Positions 46,157 to 57,229 of a stretch of DNA of 64,000 nucleotides are shown one piece after another (position 1 is the stretch's first letter; each line of letters begins with the position of its first letter). The position numbers and the translations under genes are program-made. Source of the stretch: Liolophura sinensis (taxonomy: Eukaryota; Mollusca; Polyplacophora; Chitonida; Chitonidae); assembly GCF_032854445.1 (NCBI RefSeq), contig NC_088296.1, positions 24,065,604 to 24,129,603 on the forward strand, in the 5' to 3' direction. The notes beneath the pieces were generated by a model, which had not been told where the DNA came from, did no database searches, and worked only from the letters and a program-made list of their open reading frames with translations.

Positions 46157-47077
46157 GTAAGAATTTCAAAATAAATCACAAAAAATATGAGGTGTAAAGG
46201 TGCGTACATAGTACGTCCTCAGAAGCACCAGTCCCAGACAGAAGCGTATAGGGAGAGGTGGGTTACTGGCACAATAAAGTATCATGAGGAAGTTATTAAC
46301 AATGACAGTTTGTTTACAAATATTATCACTAAGGTGAGTATTTTCAACTTATATATTGAGAATTGGGATTTGCCTAAAGGAGACAACTATTAATCAGAAA
46401 TGAGGGCCAATCTTCCGTATAGTTTTGAATGTTAATTATTTATCTACTTATCGGATAAACAACGATTTGGGCTCACTGGAAGGATACTGAAAAATGGTCA
46501 AAGACAATACAAATAGATTGTACGTTTTGTTAACCGTGACTTTTCACTTTTGGTACCCTGTAGCTTGGTACACAAACATAATGACGTCATTTTCCCGTCT
46601 ACTTCATATATTTATTGTTCCCTAATATTTGTAGTTTAATTTGAAATTTATCCGGTAATTGAACTGAAATATTTAATGTGTCATGGCCAAATGTATATAT
46701 ACATTTATATATTCTTAACTATCAGATAATTTTTTTAATTTTTCGGGCTTACTTATGCAGATATATGGATATATGTATATATACATGTACATTTACACGG
46801 CCATTTACACATGTCCAAGACCAATTCGTTGTGAGTACTATATTGTTGATCAAGTCAAGTGTTTTAGAGAGAGACATTGAGCAGCAGTTTGTGTTGGAGT
46901 AGAGTACATATTATCTGCTATTACGTAAGTTACGGCAGCAGACCGCACTTTTGTGTTAGTAGACACGCATGTACAGTCAGAGTTACTATACAGAAAGCAC
47001 ATCGGTCGGCTGTCTTTAATGATTAAAGTATGAACACTCCTGTATCCTGCACGGGAAAAGTGATTTGACCAGGTTGA
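46157..47077 (-). other. Long inter-ORF region of the LINE
   Basis: 921 bp between ORF1 and ORF2 with no substantial open frame. It is AT-rich on its ORF2-proximal side. It is longer than the short spacers or overlaps usual in two-ORF LINEs and might hold ORF2 translation signals or a secondary insertion. I recognise no repeat in it. Confidence 0.6.
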
Positions 47078-48139
47078 TTACATGTTCTCGAGATCCCATT
47101 CAGAAGCCACCTGCACCTTCACTCCCCCGTCTTGGGAACAATAGAACACATTTCCGTCGTGTGTCCAGGCTGAGAAAATCACACCTTCTTTCTTCTTTTG
47201 AAGTAATCTTTTAAAGAGCTTATACCTAGTTTTCGTGAGATCTTCATTTATATACACCCCTGTGTAACCATTGGCGCTCTTCAGTAATGGACGTGCTCTA
47301 ATCAGTTCAGATCTGGTTCGGTACGAAACAAACCTAACGATTATCTGGGACTGGTTTTTTCCAATAAAATGTGATCGCGAGATATCTTTTTTACACATTT
47401 CAATATTAAGATGACTTGCAAGTCGGCACACCGCATCATCAGTCGTTTCACCTGGTTGAAGTGAAAGGCCAGAAATCCGCAGACACTCTCGTCTACTATA
47501 TTGTTCGGCTTTGTCTAAAAGGGACTGGAATTCATCCTTTTGTCGCATATTTTCTTCTGAGCTTTTTCTGAGTAGGGAATTGACGATTGCCAGTTCAGAT
47601 TTTAGATCTGATATTTCAGCCTTACATTCACAAATTGTCTTATCCCTGTCAGCAATTTCTAGTTGTAGACTGTCAACTTTACGTGCAAGGGTTGTTATGT
47701 CATTCTTACTCGACGATACTAGCTCAATTAGTGGTTTTATAGCCGTTTCTACAGCATTCAGGATTAGGCAATTTAGATGTTTGCTGACTTGAGGTGTCAA
47801 TATGCTCTCGGTAAGAAAGTTAGTGTCAGTTCCAGCCTTGAAGTTTGTTACCTCGTATAACTCGGTTTCGTCCTCACCTCGATCAGCACAAATTAGGGAC
47901 TGAATGTCGGGTAATGAATTCAATCTTTTAATGCTGGGATTTTTGGCGGCCAGATTCAGTTTACGTTTTCCTGAAAATCTTGATATTGCCGTTCTTGAGG
48001 GTTGAGCAAGGTTACTACTAGCAGGAATTCCAGGTGACGTCTTCGAATTTTCATTTTGGACTATATCAGAGTTAGTACTAGCAGTTACCTTTTCACTGCA
48101 CGCCCCACTGAAGAGAGACTCAATCCGAGGTTGGTTCAT
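47078..48139 (-). CDS. LINE ORF1: coiled-coil RNA-binding protein
   Basis: 353 codons starting at an ATG in good context (AACACCATGAACC). Residues 1-110 are Ser/Asn-rich and disordered with a basic patch (SGKRKLNLAAKNPSIKRL). Residues about 130-215 form a long heptad-like coiled coil (ARKVDSLQLEIADRDKTI onward). The rest resembles the L1-ORF1p type RRM/C-terminal region: EQYSRRECLRISGL, then the single-strand-binding style segment YINEDLTKTRYKLFKRL. The family forms trimers that coat element RNA. It lies upstream of ORF2 in the same orientation, as expected. Confidence 0.85.
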   Translation of the reverse strand: MNQPRIESLFSGACSEKVTASTNSDIVQNENSKTSPGIPASSNLAQPSRTAISRFSGKRKLNLAAKNPSIKRLNSLPDIQSLICADRGEDETELYEVTNFKAGTDTNFLTESILTPQVSKHLNCLILNAVETAIKPLIELVSSSKNDITTLARKVDSLQLEIADRDKTICECKAEISDLKSELAIVNSLLRKSSEENMRQKDEFQSLLDKAEQYSRRECLRISGLSLQPGETTDDAVCRLASHLNIEMCKKDISRSHFIGKNQSQIIVRFVSYRTRSELIRARPLLKSANGYTGVYINEDLTKTRYKLFKRLLQKKKEGVIFSAWTHDGNVFYCSQDGGVKVQVASEWDLENM

Positions 48140-48249
48140 GGTGTTGTTGTTGTTCAGGCTGGATCAACAGGTAAGTCACAAGCACTGTTTTTGCAGTCAC
48201 TGATTTTAGCAATTCTCTGCTTCATAAACTCTATCTTCACCACTCTGTA

Positions 48250-48999
48250 CAGATGGTCGTGTGTTGCCCCCGGGCTATGCCTACTTTCCTCCCACCACAA
48301 TGCTGGCAGGCCCTGCGAATGGTTGCGTGTTGCCCCGGGACTACGCCCGGTTTTCTCCTAACACAATGCTGGCCGCACCTGCAGATGCTCATGTGCTGCC
48401 CTCAGGGCTATGCCCAGTTTCCTCCCACCATAAAGCTGGCCGCACCTGCGGATGGTTGTGTGTTGCCCCCTGGGCTATGCCCACTTTCCTCCCAGCATAA
48501 TGCTGGCTGCACCTGCGGATGGTTGGATTGTTGCCCCCGGGCTATTCCTGGTTTCCTCCCACCATAATGCTGGCCGCACCTGCGGATGGTTGCGTGTTGT
48601 CCCCAGACTATGCCCACTTTCCTGCCACCACAATGCTGGCTGCATCTGTGGATGGCCGTGTGTTGCCCCCTGGCTATGCCCGGTTTCCTCCTACCACAAT
48701 GCTGGCCGCACCTGCGGTTGGCCGTGATTGTTGCTCCCGGGCTATGCCTGGTTTCCTGCCACCACAAATGCTGGCTGAGCCTGTGGATGGTTGTGTGTTG
48801 CCCCCAGGGCTATGCCCGGTTTCCTGCCACCACAATGCTGGCCGCACATGCACATGGCTGTGTGTTGCCCCTGGGCTATGCCTGGTTTCCTACACCACAA
48901 TGATGGCTGCACCTGTGGATGGCCGTGATTGTTGCCCCCGGGCTATGCCTGGTTTCCTGCCACCACAATGCTGGCTGCACCTGCGGATGGCCGTGTGTT
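48250..48999 (+). repeat. 67-bp satellite derived from the SINE core
   Basis: Eleven or so tandem units, each spanning CACCTGCGGATGGTTGTG, GTTGCCCCCGGGCTATGCC, GTTTCCTCCCACCACAATGC and TGGCCG. This is the Meta-domain core of the local SINE (compare 9925-9970) without head or tail. The period is 67 bp, with some units slightly longer (TGATTGTTGCC variants). The array runs into the N gap, so its length is unknown. Long open frames across it follow from the stop-free unit. Confidence 0.93.
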
Positions 49000-49199
49000 N
49001 NNNNNNNNNNNNNNNNNNNNNNNNNNNNNNNNNNNNNNNNNNNNNNNNNNNNNNNNNNNNNNNNNNNNNNNNNNNNNNNNNNNNNNNNNNNNNNNNNNNN
49101 NNNNNNNNNNNNNNNNNNNNNNNNNNNNNNNNNNNNNNNNNNNNNNNNNNNNNNNNNNNNNNNNNNNNNNNNNNNNNNNNNNNNNNNNNNNNNNNNNNN
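49000..49199. other. Assembly gap (200 N)
   Basis: Exactly 200 Ns inside or at the end of the SINE-core satellite. The sequence after the gap (49200 on) is no longer satellite, so an unknown number of units is missing. Confidence 0.98.
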
Positions 49200-49836
49200 C
49201 GCTTGTCAGTGCAGCTGTTACAAAACAAAATTAATGAACTTTTGAGCACCTGGAGCACCTTTGATTTGTTCTTTCTTTGGATATAGGAACAGTTGCAATC
49301 AGTGTGCAAATGAGATGCATATTCTGTTATCAACAACTTATATTCTAGCATGGTACAGGATTTGAATACTGATTTCGCTCAGTATTCAAAGACCTAGATT
49401 ATACTTTGCGTCTTTCCGACATCATTGAAAACTGTTAACTGCTTCTCTTTGCACGATTCCATCCTATTTTTCTTCTTTGGTGGTTTGTGTTTTTCGTCGT
49501 TTTAGGAATTGGTCTTGTGATTATTGACCACAAAGGTCCTTGTTACTTGACAGCTGGTATATGAATGTCTGTTTCAAAGCAAAGATTTAAAACATTGTCC
49601 ATGCAAATGGTTTAATTTAGTTTTTAGTATTTTTTCAAACAGTAAAATGGTTTTAAGACATCAGATTCTATGCTATTCTGTAGTGAAACCAAGAGTATCA
49701 GTGACATCATATCAAGTAAATGAGCAGTGAGTATGTCAATGAAAAAAACACTCAGGTACATAAATAAACAATAAACAAATGGTTTGATTGCTGCTGTGTT
49801 AGACAATTCTGTGTAGTTGCATTTTTGTCATTTCAG

Positions 49837-49922
49837 ACTGAAGAAGGACCTAAAAGGCTTGTTACTGACCACCCCACCATGAGGACAAAGGCCATTATCA
49901 TGATGAGCAAGCCATTCTTCAG
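49837..49922 (+). pseudogene. BCH/CRAL-TRIO domain exon with a one-base deletion
   Basis: An exon between TTTTGTCATTTCAG and a GTATTG donor. Read from 49838 it gives LKKDLKGLLLT; read from 49837 it gives HPTMRTKAIIMMSKPFF. Joined, these match without gaps the conserved block of BCH domains (BNIP2, PRUNE2, caytaxin, ARHGAP1), where a KNLK...VHPT...RPFIS pattern is typical. The switch falls at CTGACCACCCCACC, where one missing C in a C-rich run would explain it. It is therefore either a real lesion or a sequencing error; the remaining exon and both splice sites look normal. BCH domains bind small GTPases, lipids or kinesin light chain in known members. Upstream exons of the domain were not found. 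Confidence 0.7.
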
Positions 49923-50469
49923 GTATTGGCGCCATGTAACACTGCACCAAATCTCAACTACTTGAAATCTTTCCATATTACATTCATGACATGAAATGAA
50001 TTTTTCAATGTGACAGAAGCAAATTCTCATCACCTCAACCTTGAAAGTTTTTTTTTAAATTATTCTGATAATTGTGCAGTTGTAAAACTAATATGAAAAT
50101 ATAAAACTTCAACTGGTAAGTTAAATATATACATGTACTATACACTGTATGTGTTTCTCTCAACGTTCACTTCATTTATCACATGTATGTGATGGAAAAA
50201 TTGTCTGTACCTGAGTGAGTGAATACCTCCTTAAACATGTAATTGTATTCAGATATTGTAAATCTTTGAATTTTGGTAGAGGAGGTAATCACACTTCACC
50301 TCTTTATCAATAGCTTCCTCGGCTGCAGTCTGATTCCCTCCATTCATCTGTCCATCGGCATCAAATGTACTACCAGATAATTCACTACCGGATCAGGACG
50401 TACGTAAAGTTGTCTCCCCCTTTATCATGCACCGCATAAGGGTACTCAACAAATTATCTCCCCTTTCAG

Positions 50470-50560
50470 CTCCGAGTTTAGCTCCAAGTTGAAGATTGTG
50501 AAAACACTTGCAGAGTTAGAGACGCTGGTGTCTATGGCGTATGCGTTTGTGTTTGACCAA
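50470..50560 (+). CDS. BCH/CRAL-TRIO domain, following exon
   Basis: Follows CTCCCCTTTCAG and ends at a GTAAGAG donor. It takes phase 2 from the preceding exon (AG|C gives Ser) and leaves in phase 0. The encoded SSEFSSKLKIVKTLAELETL continues the BCH alignment directly, with the PF-S-KF, K-V, L-EL and LV spacing of BNIP2/PRUNE2-type proteins, and ends MAYAFVFDQ where family members have an IP/VP-x-x-V motif. The usual Pro is replaced by Phe. With the frameshift in the preceding exon, this may be a decaying gene copy or a good gene with one base error. The gene name cannot be chosen among BCH paralogues from this fragment. Confidence 0.72.
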
Positions 50561-52666
50561 GTAAGAGAGAGAGCAGACTTAGTTGTAGATCCTCAGCGAA
50601 TTTTTTTTTTCTTGTTTTGTTTTGTTCTACATGTGTTTAAGCTTACGTGTACATTTCACATTTGGGAAAATAAATTCTTATAAACATGTTAAAGTTAGGT
50701 GTTGATGGTGGAAATTGTTGCTGTGAAGAAATGTGTCAGTGTTATTACCTAGAGCAGGTAGCAGTGGTTTGTTCACTCTTGTCGCTTACACATCTTCACT
50801 CACTCTAAGCCCAGCATATGGACACTTTAGCGCCGGAGTAATTTGCTACGTTAAACCTTAGAATGCCAGAGGCATTGGCTGTTTTGTTGGCACAATGTTT
50901 CTTCTGACACTTATTTTATCACTGCTTATTTACCTTGTGAGTATGATCGTATTCAACCTATGAGGATAGATGAAATATGCTGATCTGGTTATGACCGATC
51001 ATGTTTGTGGCCTTAATCTCTTGTATCCAAACTAAAGCTGATCTGTGTAAAAGTCATGCAATAATTCTAAGTGTCACATGTTAAATTTGTCAACAGTCCC
51101 AAATTTCCCATTCCCGTCCTACCAATCACATCCTGAATTAAGCCCCATTACTCTTCGTCCAAAAGTCTTACCACGTCCTCCTCTTGTTATTCATTCTTCA
51201 CCAATCCGCATGATTACATGCTTTGCTTAATTCACCTTTGTTACCACGGAAACACAGATACAATAAACGTTGTCAAAAATATTCCTCAGTCTCCACCCCT
51301 TCCACCCCTTCCTCAGCCTCTGTGCCACCAAGGTGATGACCTCTGCTTCACTGTCACCATGGTCATGACCTGAAGTCAGACACGTAGTACACAACGATGA
51401 CACCCAAACTGTGTCGTCAATATTTTATGTTGTTCATTATTTGTTTGTTTTTTATTTGGTTGATTGTTGCCACAATGAATGGATCTATAAACTACATTAA
51501 TGTGAAAAAGTCCTTTGTTGCCTTTTGATGGACTGGAAAGTGGTATCATTTTAGAGTTGCCTGGCAATAGCAAAGTTTTCCACAGTTAAGAGATCCATTC
51601 TCTGAGTTTGCCGCTCCTTATCTTCACTGGTTTCTGTGACTGTCATTGCTCCTGTTGCTCTTTTTTGTTGCCTTTTAAAATGGCTGCTTTTACTTAAAAC
51701 ATGTATTATTGTATTATGGGGATGTTTGCATCTGTTTAACAGATACATTATTTGTTTTGTAATTATACAGGTTAATCAATATATTTTGTGAACACATAAT
51801 TGGATAAATTAAAAAAAAGATTTTTTTCCAATTATAATAGATATACTAAACTAGTATACTGCAAAGTAATATGCCTTAACATGTGAATGTGCTTATTGAA
51901 ATGGTGAAGATGTGCAGACCCGCTCTTGGAGTTTCTAAAGCATTAATACACTATCACTTAAGCATTCTCCATAGGAAAAAACTACCGTTTAGTACTTGTG
52001 ATGCTGTATGAGACTTTGAAACAACATAAACTTTGACCTCTCCTTGCTTTGCTCTGTCCTACAACAAATGTACCTATCACCCTCACACTGTGCTTTGGCC
52101 CAAAGTTTCATGGCTTACTAATCTACTTGTTCCAGTTTGTTTTGAAATACCAAAAAGTTGCACGTATACGCTGTGTGATTTTGTTTTCATTGTGTAGATT
52201 TGATTAGGTTTGGAGTTATTTTTTCATTAACTATTTTGGGAAATAGATATAACAGCCTGCAAGAGGGATATAGTGTTAAACATTAGACTGTGCTCAGAGT
52301 TTCGGTATTGTGAGAGATGGAAGCTGGTATATATTATAAGAGATGAGAGAAACTGGTTGGCCAATGATGTGCATAAACCAGGTGGCGGATATTGGTTTCC
52401 TGTGAAATCTAACGAGCTCAGTCCTACGAAACATTAAATGGTGACGTAAAATGACGAGATCACTGGAACTGTACATGTATACGCCAATAGTTCAGACGGA
52501 ACGTATATGTAGTTCACCCTTCATTTAATCACCAATTCAAAAACTTTCATTTGGGACGAATATTAAGATTTCATCAAACTTTACCCATTTTATAACAATA
52601 ATAGCTTTAGGTGAAGTAACTTGCAAGTCTTGATTTTGTATAAGATTGTTTTTCCCTTTTCTTCAG
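50561..52666 (+). other. Intron or intergenic stretch
   Basis: AT-rich, containing poly-T runs, C-rich pieces near 51290-51320 and no recognised repeat. If the exons at 50470 and 52667 belong together, an unseen exon must lie here to reconcile the reading phases. Confidence 0.4.
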
Positions 52667-52871
52667 AGTTGATAAAGTTGCCATGCTAAGCCCAGCTGCT
52701 ATAGAGAAAGGTTTTAACAGCCCAGATGACCTGAGTAGTGCCACTGCCAGCCCGCTCAGTCCTAGCAGTTCAGGCAAGAAGAAAACAAAGGCCTCGTCTC
52801 TGGAAGAGAAAGAAATGATAAACCATTTGATGCTTCATAAAACAGTCATTTGTTTGCTGTTTACCACATGA
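52667..52871 (+). CDS. Putative terminal exon, Ser/Pro/Lys-rich
   Basis: Preceded by a strong polypyrimidine acceptor (TTTTTCCCTTTTCTTCAG). The open frame, entered in phase 2, gives VDKVAMLSPAAIEKGFNSPD, a Ser/Pro-rich stretch (SATASPLSPSSSGKKKTK), then EEKEMINHLML and a stop at 52869-52871. The composition looks like a genuine disordered C-terminus. It could be the end of the BCH gene, whose relatives end in short variable tails, but direct joining to 50560 would stop within a few codons in phase 0. Its membership is therefore unproven, and it may be a different transcript's exon. Confidence 0.45.
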
Positions 52872-55800
52872 CTAGTTTAGAATATGTGCTGTATTTACAA
52901 ATTTGTGATGGAAAGGAAAATTGCTTCTTTTCCAAGTGCATGTTCTGGCTGACTTTTTGTTGATTTGTGTTTTGTTTTTGTTATAAATGTCTTTCTAAGT
53001 ACTGCTGTCAAACACCAATCAAATAATACATTATCTTTGAAATGAAGTGTTTTTGATTGTGCATGCATAATTTTTGGTGCAACTGTTGGTATCAGTGAGT
53101 TTGCCGTATATATTTTTCTTGCTGTTTTCTTGGATGCAGGCAAATTTTTTTCTGCATTTATTAGAATGGTACCATACATGGTAACTAGTTTATTGACCAG
53201 CATAGTCATAATAAGGGAGCACAGCTGACAGTCTAACTTCCAACATGGCTGAAAGACTTGTTCAGCTTTAAAATACAGTTACATGTATGATGTCAGTCAC
53301 ATTTAAAACCTCTGGAAACTACAATGTGTCTTGATTAGGGTGTCTTGTGTTTGTGGGGTCACAGAATTTGCCTGGAGTCACCCAATTTACTTAGTTTTAT
53401 GATACATTTTTTTGAATGTTTATATTGTATGTAGAGTGCAAGACGGTCACTTTTGAGGATTTCACCCAGTTTTGCTTAACACAAATGGCTTAGAAACATC
53501 ATTCTGCTTGTCAACAACAGCTAGTTTACCTTTATACAATCTGTCATCTGTACTTTGAGATGGTTACAGCATTTCATGTTAAGTGAAATAAAGTTTATTG
53601 TTCTTAGTATTTTTCACTGTATTTACATGTAAATAGTAAATTTAATTGGAATGTTAAAGTTTTATGGGTACTTTGTGTCACATTGGAAAAGTATGTCAGA
53701 TGATTTTGATGTGGGTAAACAACAAGACCTTAGGGTTAAGAAATTATTTCACAATGAGAAGATACTTTTGTTGGGGCTTTTTGCTATTGTTTTTCAATTG
53801 ATATTTTGTGTATATTATCTATTATACAACAGCCAATAAAGTTATGTGATAGATCACACTAGCGTAGGTGGTAAGTTACCACATAATGTTGAAGGTGGTA
53901 AAAAGGTATCCGGACAATGTTTAGATGGTAATTAAGTTTTGACACAGTGTTGTATGGGGTAATTATCACGTAGTGTACAAGGTGATAATAAAGTCACCAG
54001 ACAATGTTTTAGGTGGTAAGTTGTACGACAAATACTCACAACAGCTGTAAAGTTAAGCTCTATATGTTCATTTACATTTGTAGCAGATGTGGAACAACAG
54101 GGTGACATGTTTTAGTGTGCCAGAAATGATACCCGTTTGGCATACCTGCTGTGTATGTTTGTGTATATTAGACTTCTCTCCATTTTTAATTATCCGTATG
54201 TTTAGTTGTTACTTACTGTTGATCAGGAATAATAGCAGGTACATAAATAACCTTAAACTCTGTACATGCATATAGTGACTGGATACAGTGTATGTTAAAT
54301 TATGTTTTAATTTATACATTGTTGAGGGTTAGCTGACAGGTGGTTGGCGTGTGCTGTTGAAGTTATTGTAGTTTTGGAATTAGCTCACACAACTCCAGCT
54401 ACATGTAGGTTTATCAGGGCCGTGGATGTGTTCTTGCATTCAAATACATGTAGATTGTTAACGATAACACTGTTATTTAATCCACTTTCCAAATGACATC
54501 TATACCTATTTAAACCATTAAATCTAGAAGTGCCAGACCCCTCATCGCCCTGTGTTTCTCCTGTCCCGGCTGCTCTAGCCTTGTGAACAAAAAGTTGTAA
54601 ACCTTAAGTCCCAGAGCCTATGTCCCGCCTGTAACCGCTGTAGCTAGTGCTATTTTTGATAACCTGCGTTTCCATGTACATTCCATGTGATAAACATTGC
54701 ATAAAATGTAAACAAATGTACATATATTAACCTCAATCAGTGATATGAGCTTGATAAAACCATCACATGCATGCATGCATATTTCTACTTGGAGTGGACA
54801 TAATAGAGCAAGTGAAGGTAAGGAATGTCACGAACCTGGATCTGTGCACAGTTAAGGAACATTTTTCTTGTGAAAGGCAGTTGAGCCACTTTTCTTGTGA
54901 ATGACAGTTGAGCCAGCGCTGTGACATAGTAGGTTTTCTTTGCTGTCTTTCACAACCGTATACAATAACCACATAGGAAGACGTGATCAAAATGTTTGGA
55001 AATTGTCAAGCAGAGACGGTTCATGTCACATGTACGATAAGGTAATCAGTCGGTAAAACAACTGAATCAGAGATGGCCTGGTGTAATGTTAGACCCTGTA
55101 TTATAGAGAAAGCCATTGCTATATTTTCCTTTCATTGTACCTTGAACTAGTCATAAAGTCTAGCCTTAAGTAAGTGTAGCGATACAGTCAGACTGGGAGT
55201 ATTTGCTGTCTCCACGTCGAACGAAATTGCTAGTCGGATATCCCAGCTATAGTGGTAGATCAGACGTGATTGTTTCGAGGGCGTTCTTTCACCAAACCGA
55301 ACAGTTCCAGATTGTTAAACTGCTTTTTGTCTTTTTTTAAATTTAAGTCACTTATCACCTAGTCTAATGGTAGGTTGTAATGTCTGCTAATAGTCATTGT
55401 ATTGTATGGTATGGTAAGATATCTTTTTATTGTGCTCTGGGGTGGTAAACATGTTTTGATGATGCTCATTTAACGTTGAATGAAGTTGACCGACACCATT
55501 CCATAGCAGTACAATACCTTTCGCTATCAGATGTAAATTAAGCTCTACAGTTTCCTGTCAAAGGTATACCATTATGCATTTTATATGTCACATCCGGTTG
55601 TACGCTGATGGTTGAATAAAACAATCCCCCCTTTAACTTTTCTTACTTATCTCTGGGTCGGTCAAGTGAGAAATATTGCGAAATATGACAACGTAGATAT
55701 TTGTAATTGATGTGGAAAATATTAATGGACAACGAGTTGGAAATTTGAATTGGCACACATATAATATCCACATTTTCCCCATTATCATAGAACGCAGATG

Positions 55801-56299
55801 ACTGCTCCATCCTTTACACACTACCAGCTTCATTTGCTTTTTGTGCATTGTCTCTTACATATTCCTCTTTTAAACTAATACTTTAGGTACTTTTGGGAAC
55901 GGCGCTTGCGAAGATAGACTTGGAACGCCCCTTCGTGGTTTACGGGAGGTATACGAGTGGTATGGAGGTCGGTATTGGTATAGTACAAGCCTAGCACATG
56001 CAGAGAACCCCCAGAGAAATGCAGAGAAAAGTGAATCCTGCTCAGTCATATCTGGACTATTTGTATTCACTAAATATTTTACCACAGATACATTGCGATA
56101 AAAACTATATACGACACAGTATCAAAAACTCTCTTCTAAAAACATGTACAATGATTAAAATTTAAAGCATGACATAAAAACTAAATTCATACAAAAATAA
56201 AATCGTGATAAGCACAGTATCACCACAATTTAAAATTAAAAATCACGCAGTGAAAATATCTGTGGAGAGAAATATATTCATCTCATTGTGTAACTAATT
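52872..56299. other. Non-coding stretch, no gene seen
   Basis: Contains a SINE tail remnant at 52998-53032 (CTGTCAAACACCAATCAAAT), loosely repeated GGTGGTAA/ACAATGTT motifs at 53865-54015, and a 27-bp segment repeated twice near 54858-54915 (TTTTCTTGTGAA..GTTGAGCCA). Several AATAAA hexamers lie near 53588-53838. Confidence 0.5.
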
Positions 56300-56492
56300 T
56301 AGTTATTTATTTATTTATTTATTTAGTTATTTGATTGGTGTTTTACGACGTACTCAATAATATTTCACTTATACGACGGCGGCTAGCATTATGGTGGGAG
56401 GAAACCGAGCAGAGCCCGGGGGAAACCCACGACCATCCGCATGGTGCTGACGAACCTTCCCACGTACGGCAGGAGAGGAAGCCAGCATAACT
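56300..56492 (-). mobile_element. Meta-domain SINE, reverse orientation
   Basis: A (TTTA)n tail, GGTGTTTTACGACGTACTCA, ACGACGGCGGCTAGCATTAT, GGTGGGAGGAAACCGAGC, CCCACGACCATCCGCATGG and CGTACGGCAGGAGAGGAAGC. Well preserved, with the head truncated after the linker. Confidence 0.92.
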
Positions 56493-57229
56493 GATTAGTT
56501 GTACTTAAAATTCGAACGATTCTGAGGGAAAATCCAATGATAAACAAGAGCAGGTACATGGACGATAGCGACATAGTGTTGGCGTTAATATATCTAACGA
56601 GGAACCATTCCCGCATATGGTCACTCGGGCGAAAGATGTGAAGCCTGTTATTCATACGGCGTCATCGACATATATATATAATATACGATATAATTGTGAA
56701 ACAAATCAAAAACTGTAAAATGTAAAATTAACATTTATGACAAGGTTATACATTGGCACAACTAAACAATTAACAAAGTACAATACTCTGAACGTTATCA
56801 TCAAATTCACAATTTAAATGACGAGAAGACAATATGTAACACAGAGAACTCAAACAAATCCAAGACACAGCTATGTTCAGATAAAAACTCCTAATCATGA
56901 ATGTACACCACATTTCATCAACATTGAAAATTAACACATTTTTTTCATTTTATAACAAACATGTGTTATACACGTCTCATACAAATAAAGGTTATACATC
57001 AATACATTATTTCACTGCACAGAAAATAAGTACATGTTAAAAGTGCAGCGTATATAAAATACACACAAAATATTTCAATTCACAACATATGTTCTGATAA
57101 CAAACTGAATTGGGCGATTGTAAACTGGGCTTCGCGGAACTCTATCTTTAACAACTGGGTCTATGTCGGTACGTATGTGCACCCTAGGTGTGACGCTAGA
57201 TGCTCATCGCAGACTCAGAGGAAGAAACC

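Larger units (their letters stand above)
42229..48240 (-). mobile_element. APE-type non-LTR retrotransposon, near full length (~6 kb)
   Basis: Read on the reverse strand: a short 5' UTR (about 48240-48140), ORF1 (48139-47078), a 921-bp inter-ORF region, ORF2 (46156-42437), a 3' UTR of about 200 bp with AATAAA, and a terminal TTAAA-type repeat at about 42229-42245. Both ORFs are free of stops and frameshifts. The EEP endonuclease plus reverse transcriptase order and the short tandem-repeat tail point to the CR1/jockey group, clade not resolved. I could not find a clear target-site duplication, so the 5' boundary is approximate. Confidence 0.9.

Noticed and set aside
48150-48180. Reverse-strand TACCTGTTGATCCAGCCTG in the LINE 5' UTR resembles the 5' end of 18S rRNA
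   Set aside because: Only about 19 bases with one gap and two mismatches, and no further rRNA sequence follows, so chance similarity is likely.
48519-49286. A 255-codon open frame across the SINE-core array and the N gap
   Set aside because: The frame is created by a stop-free 67-bp satellite unit and by undefined bases.
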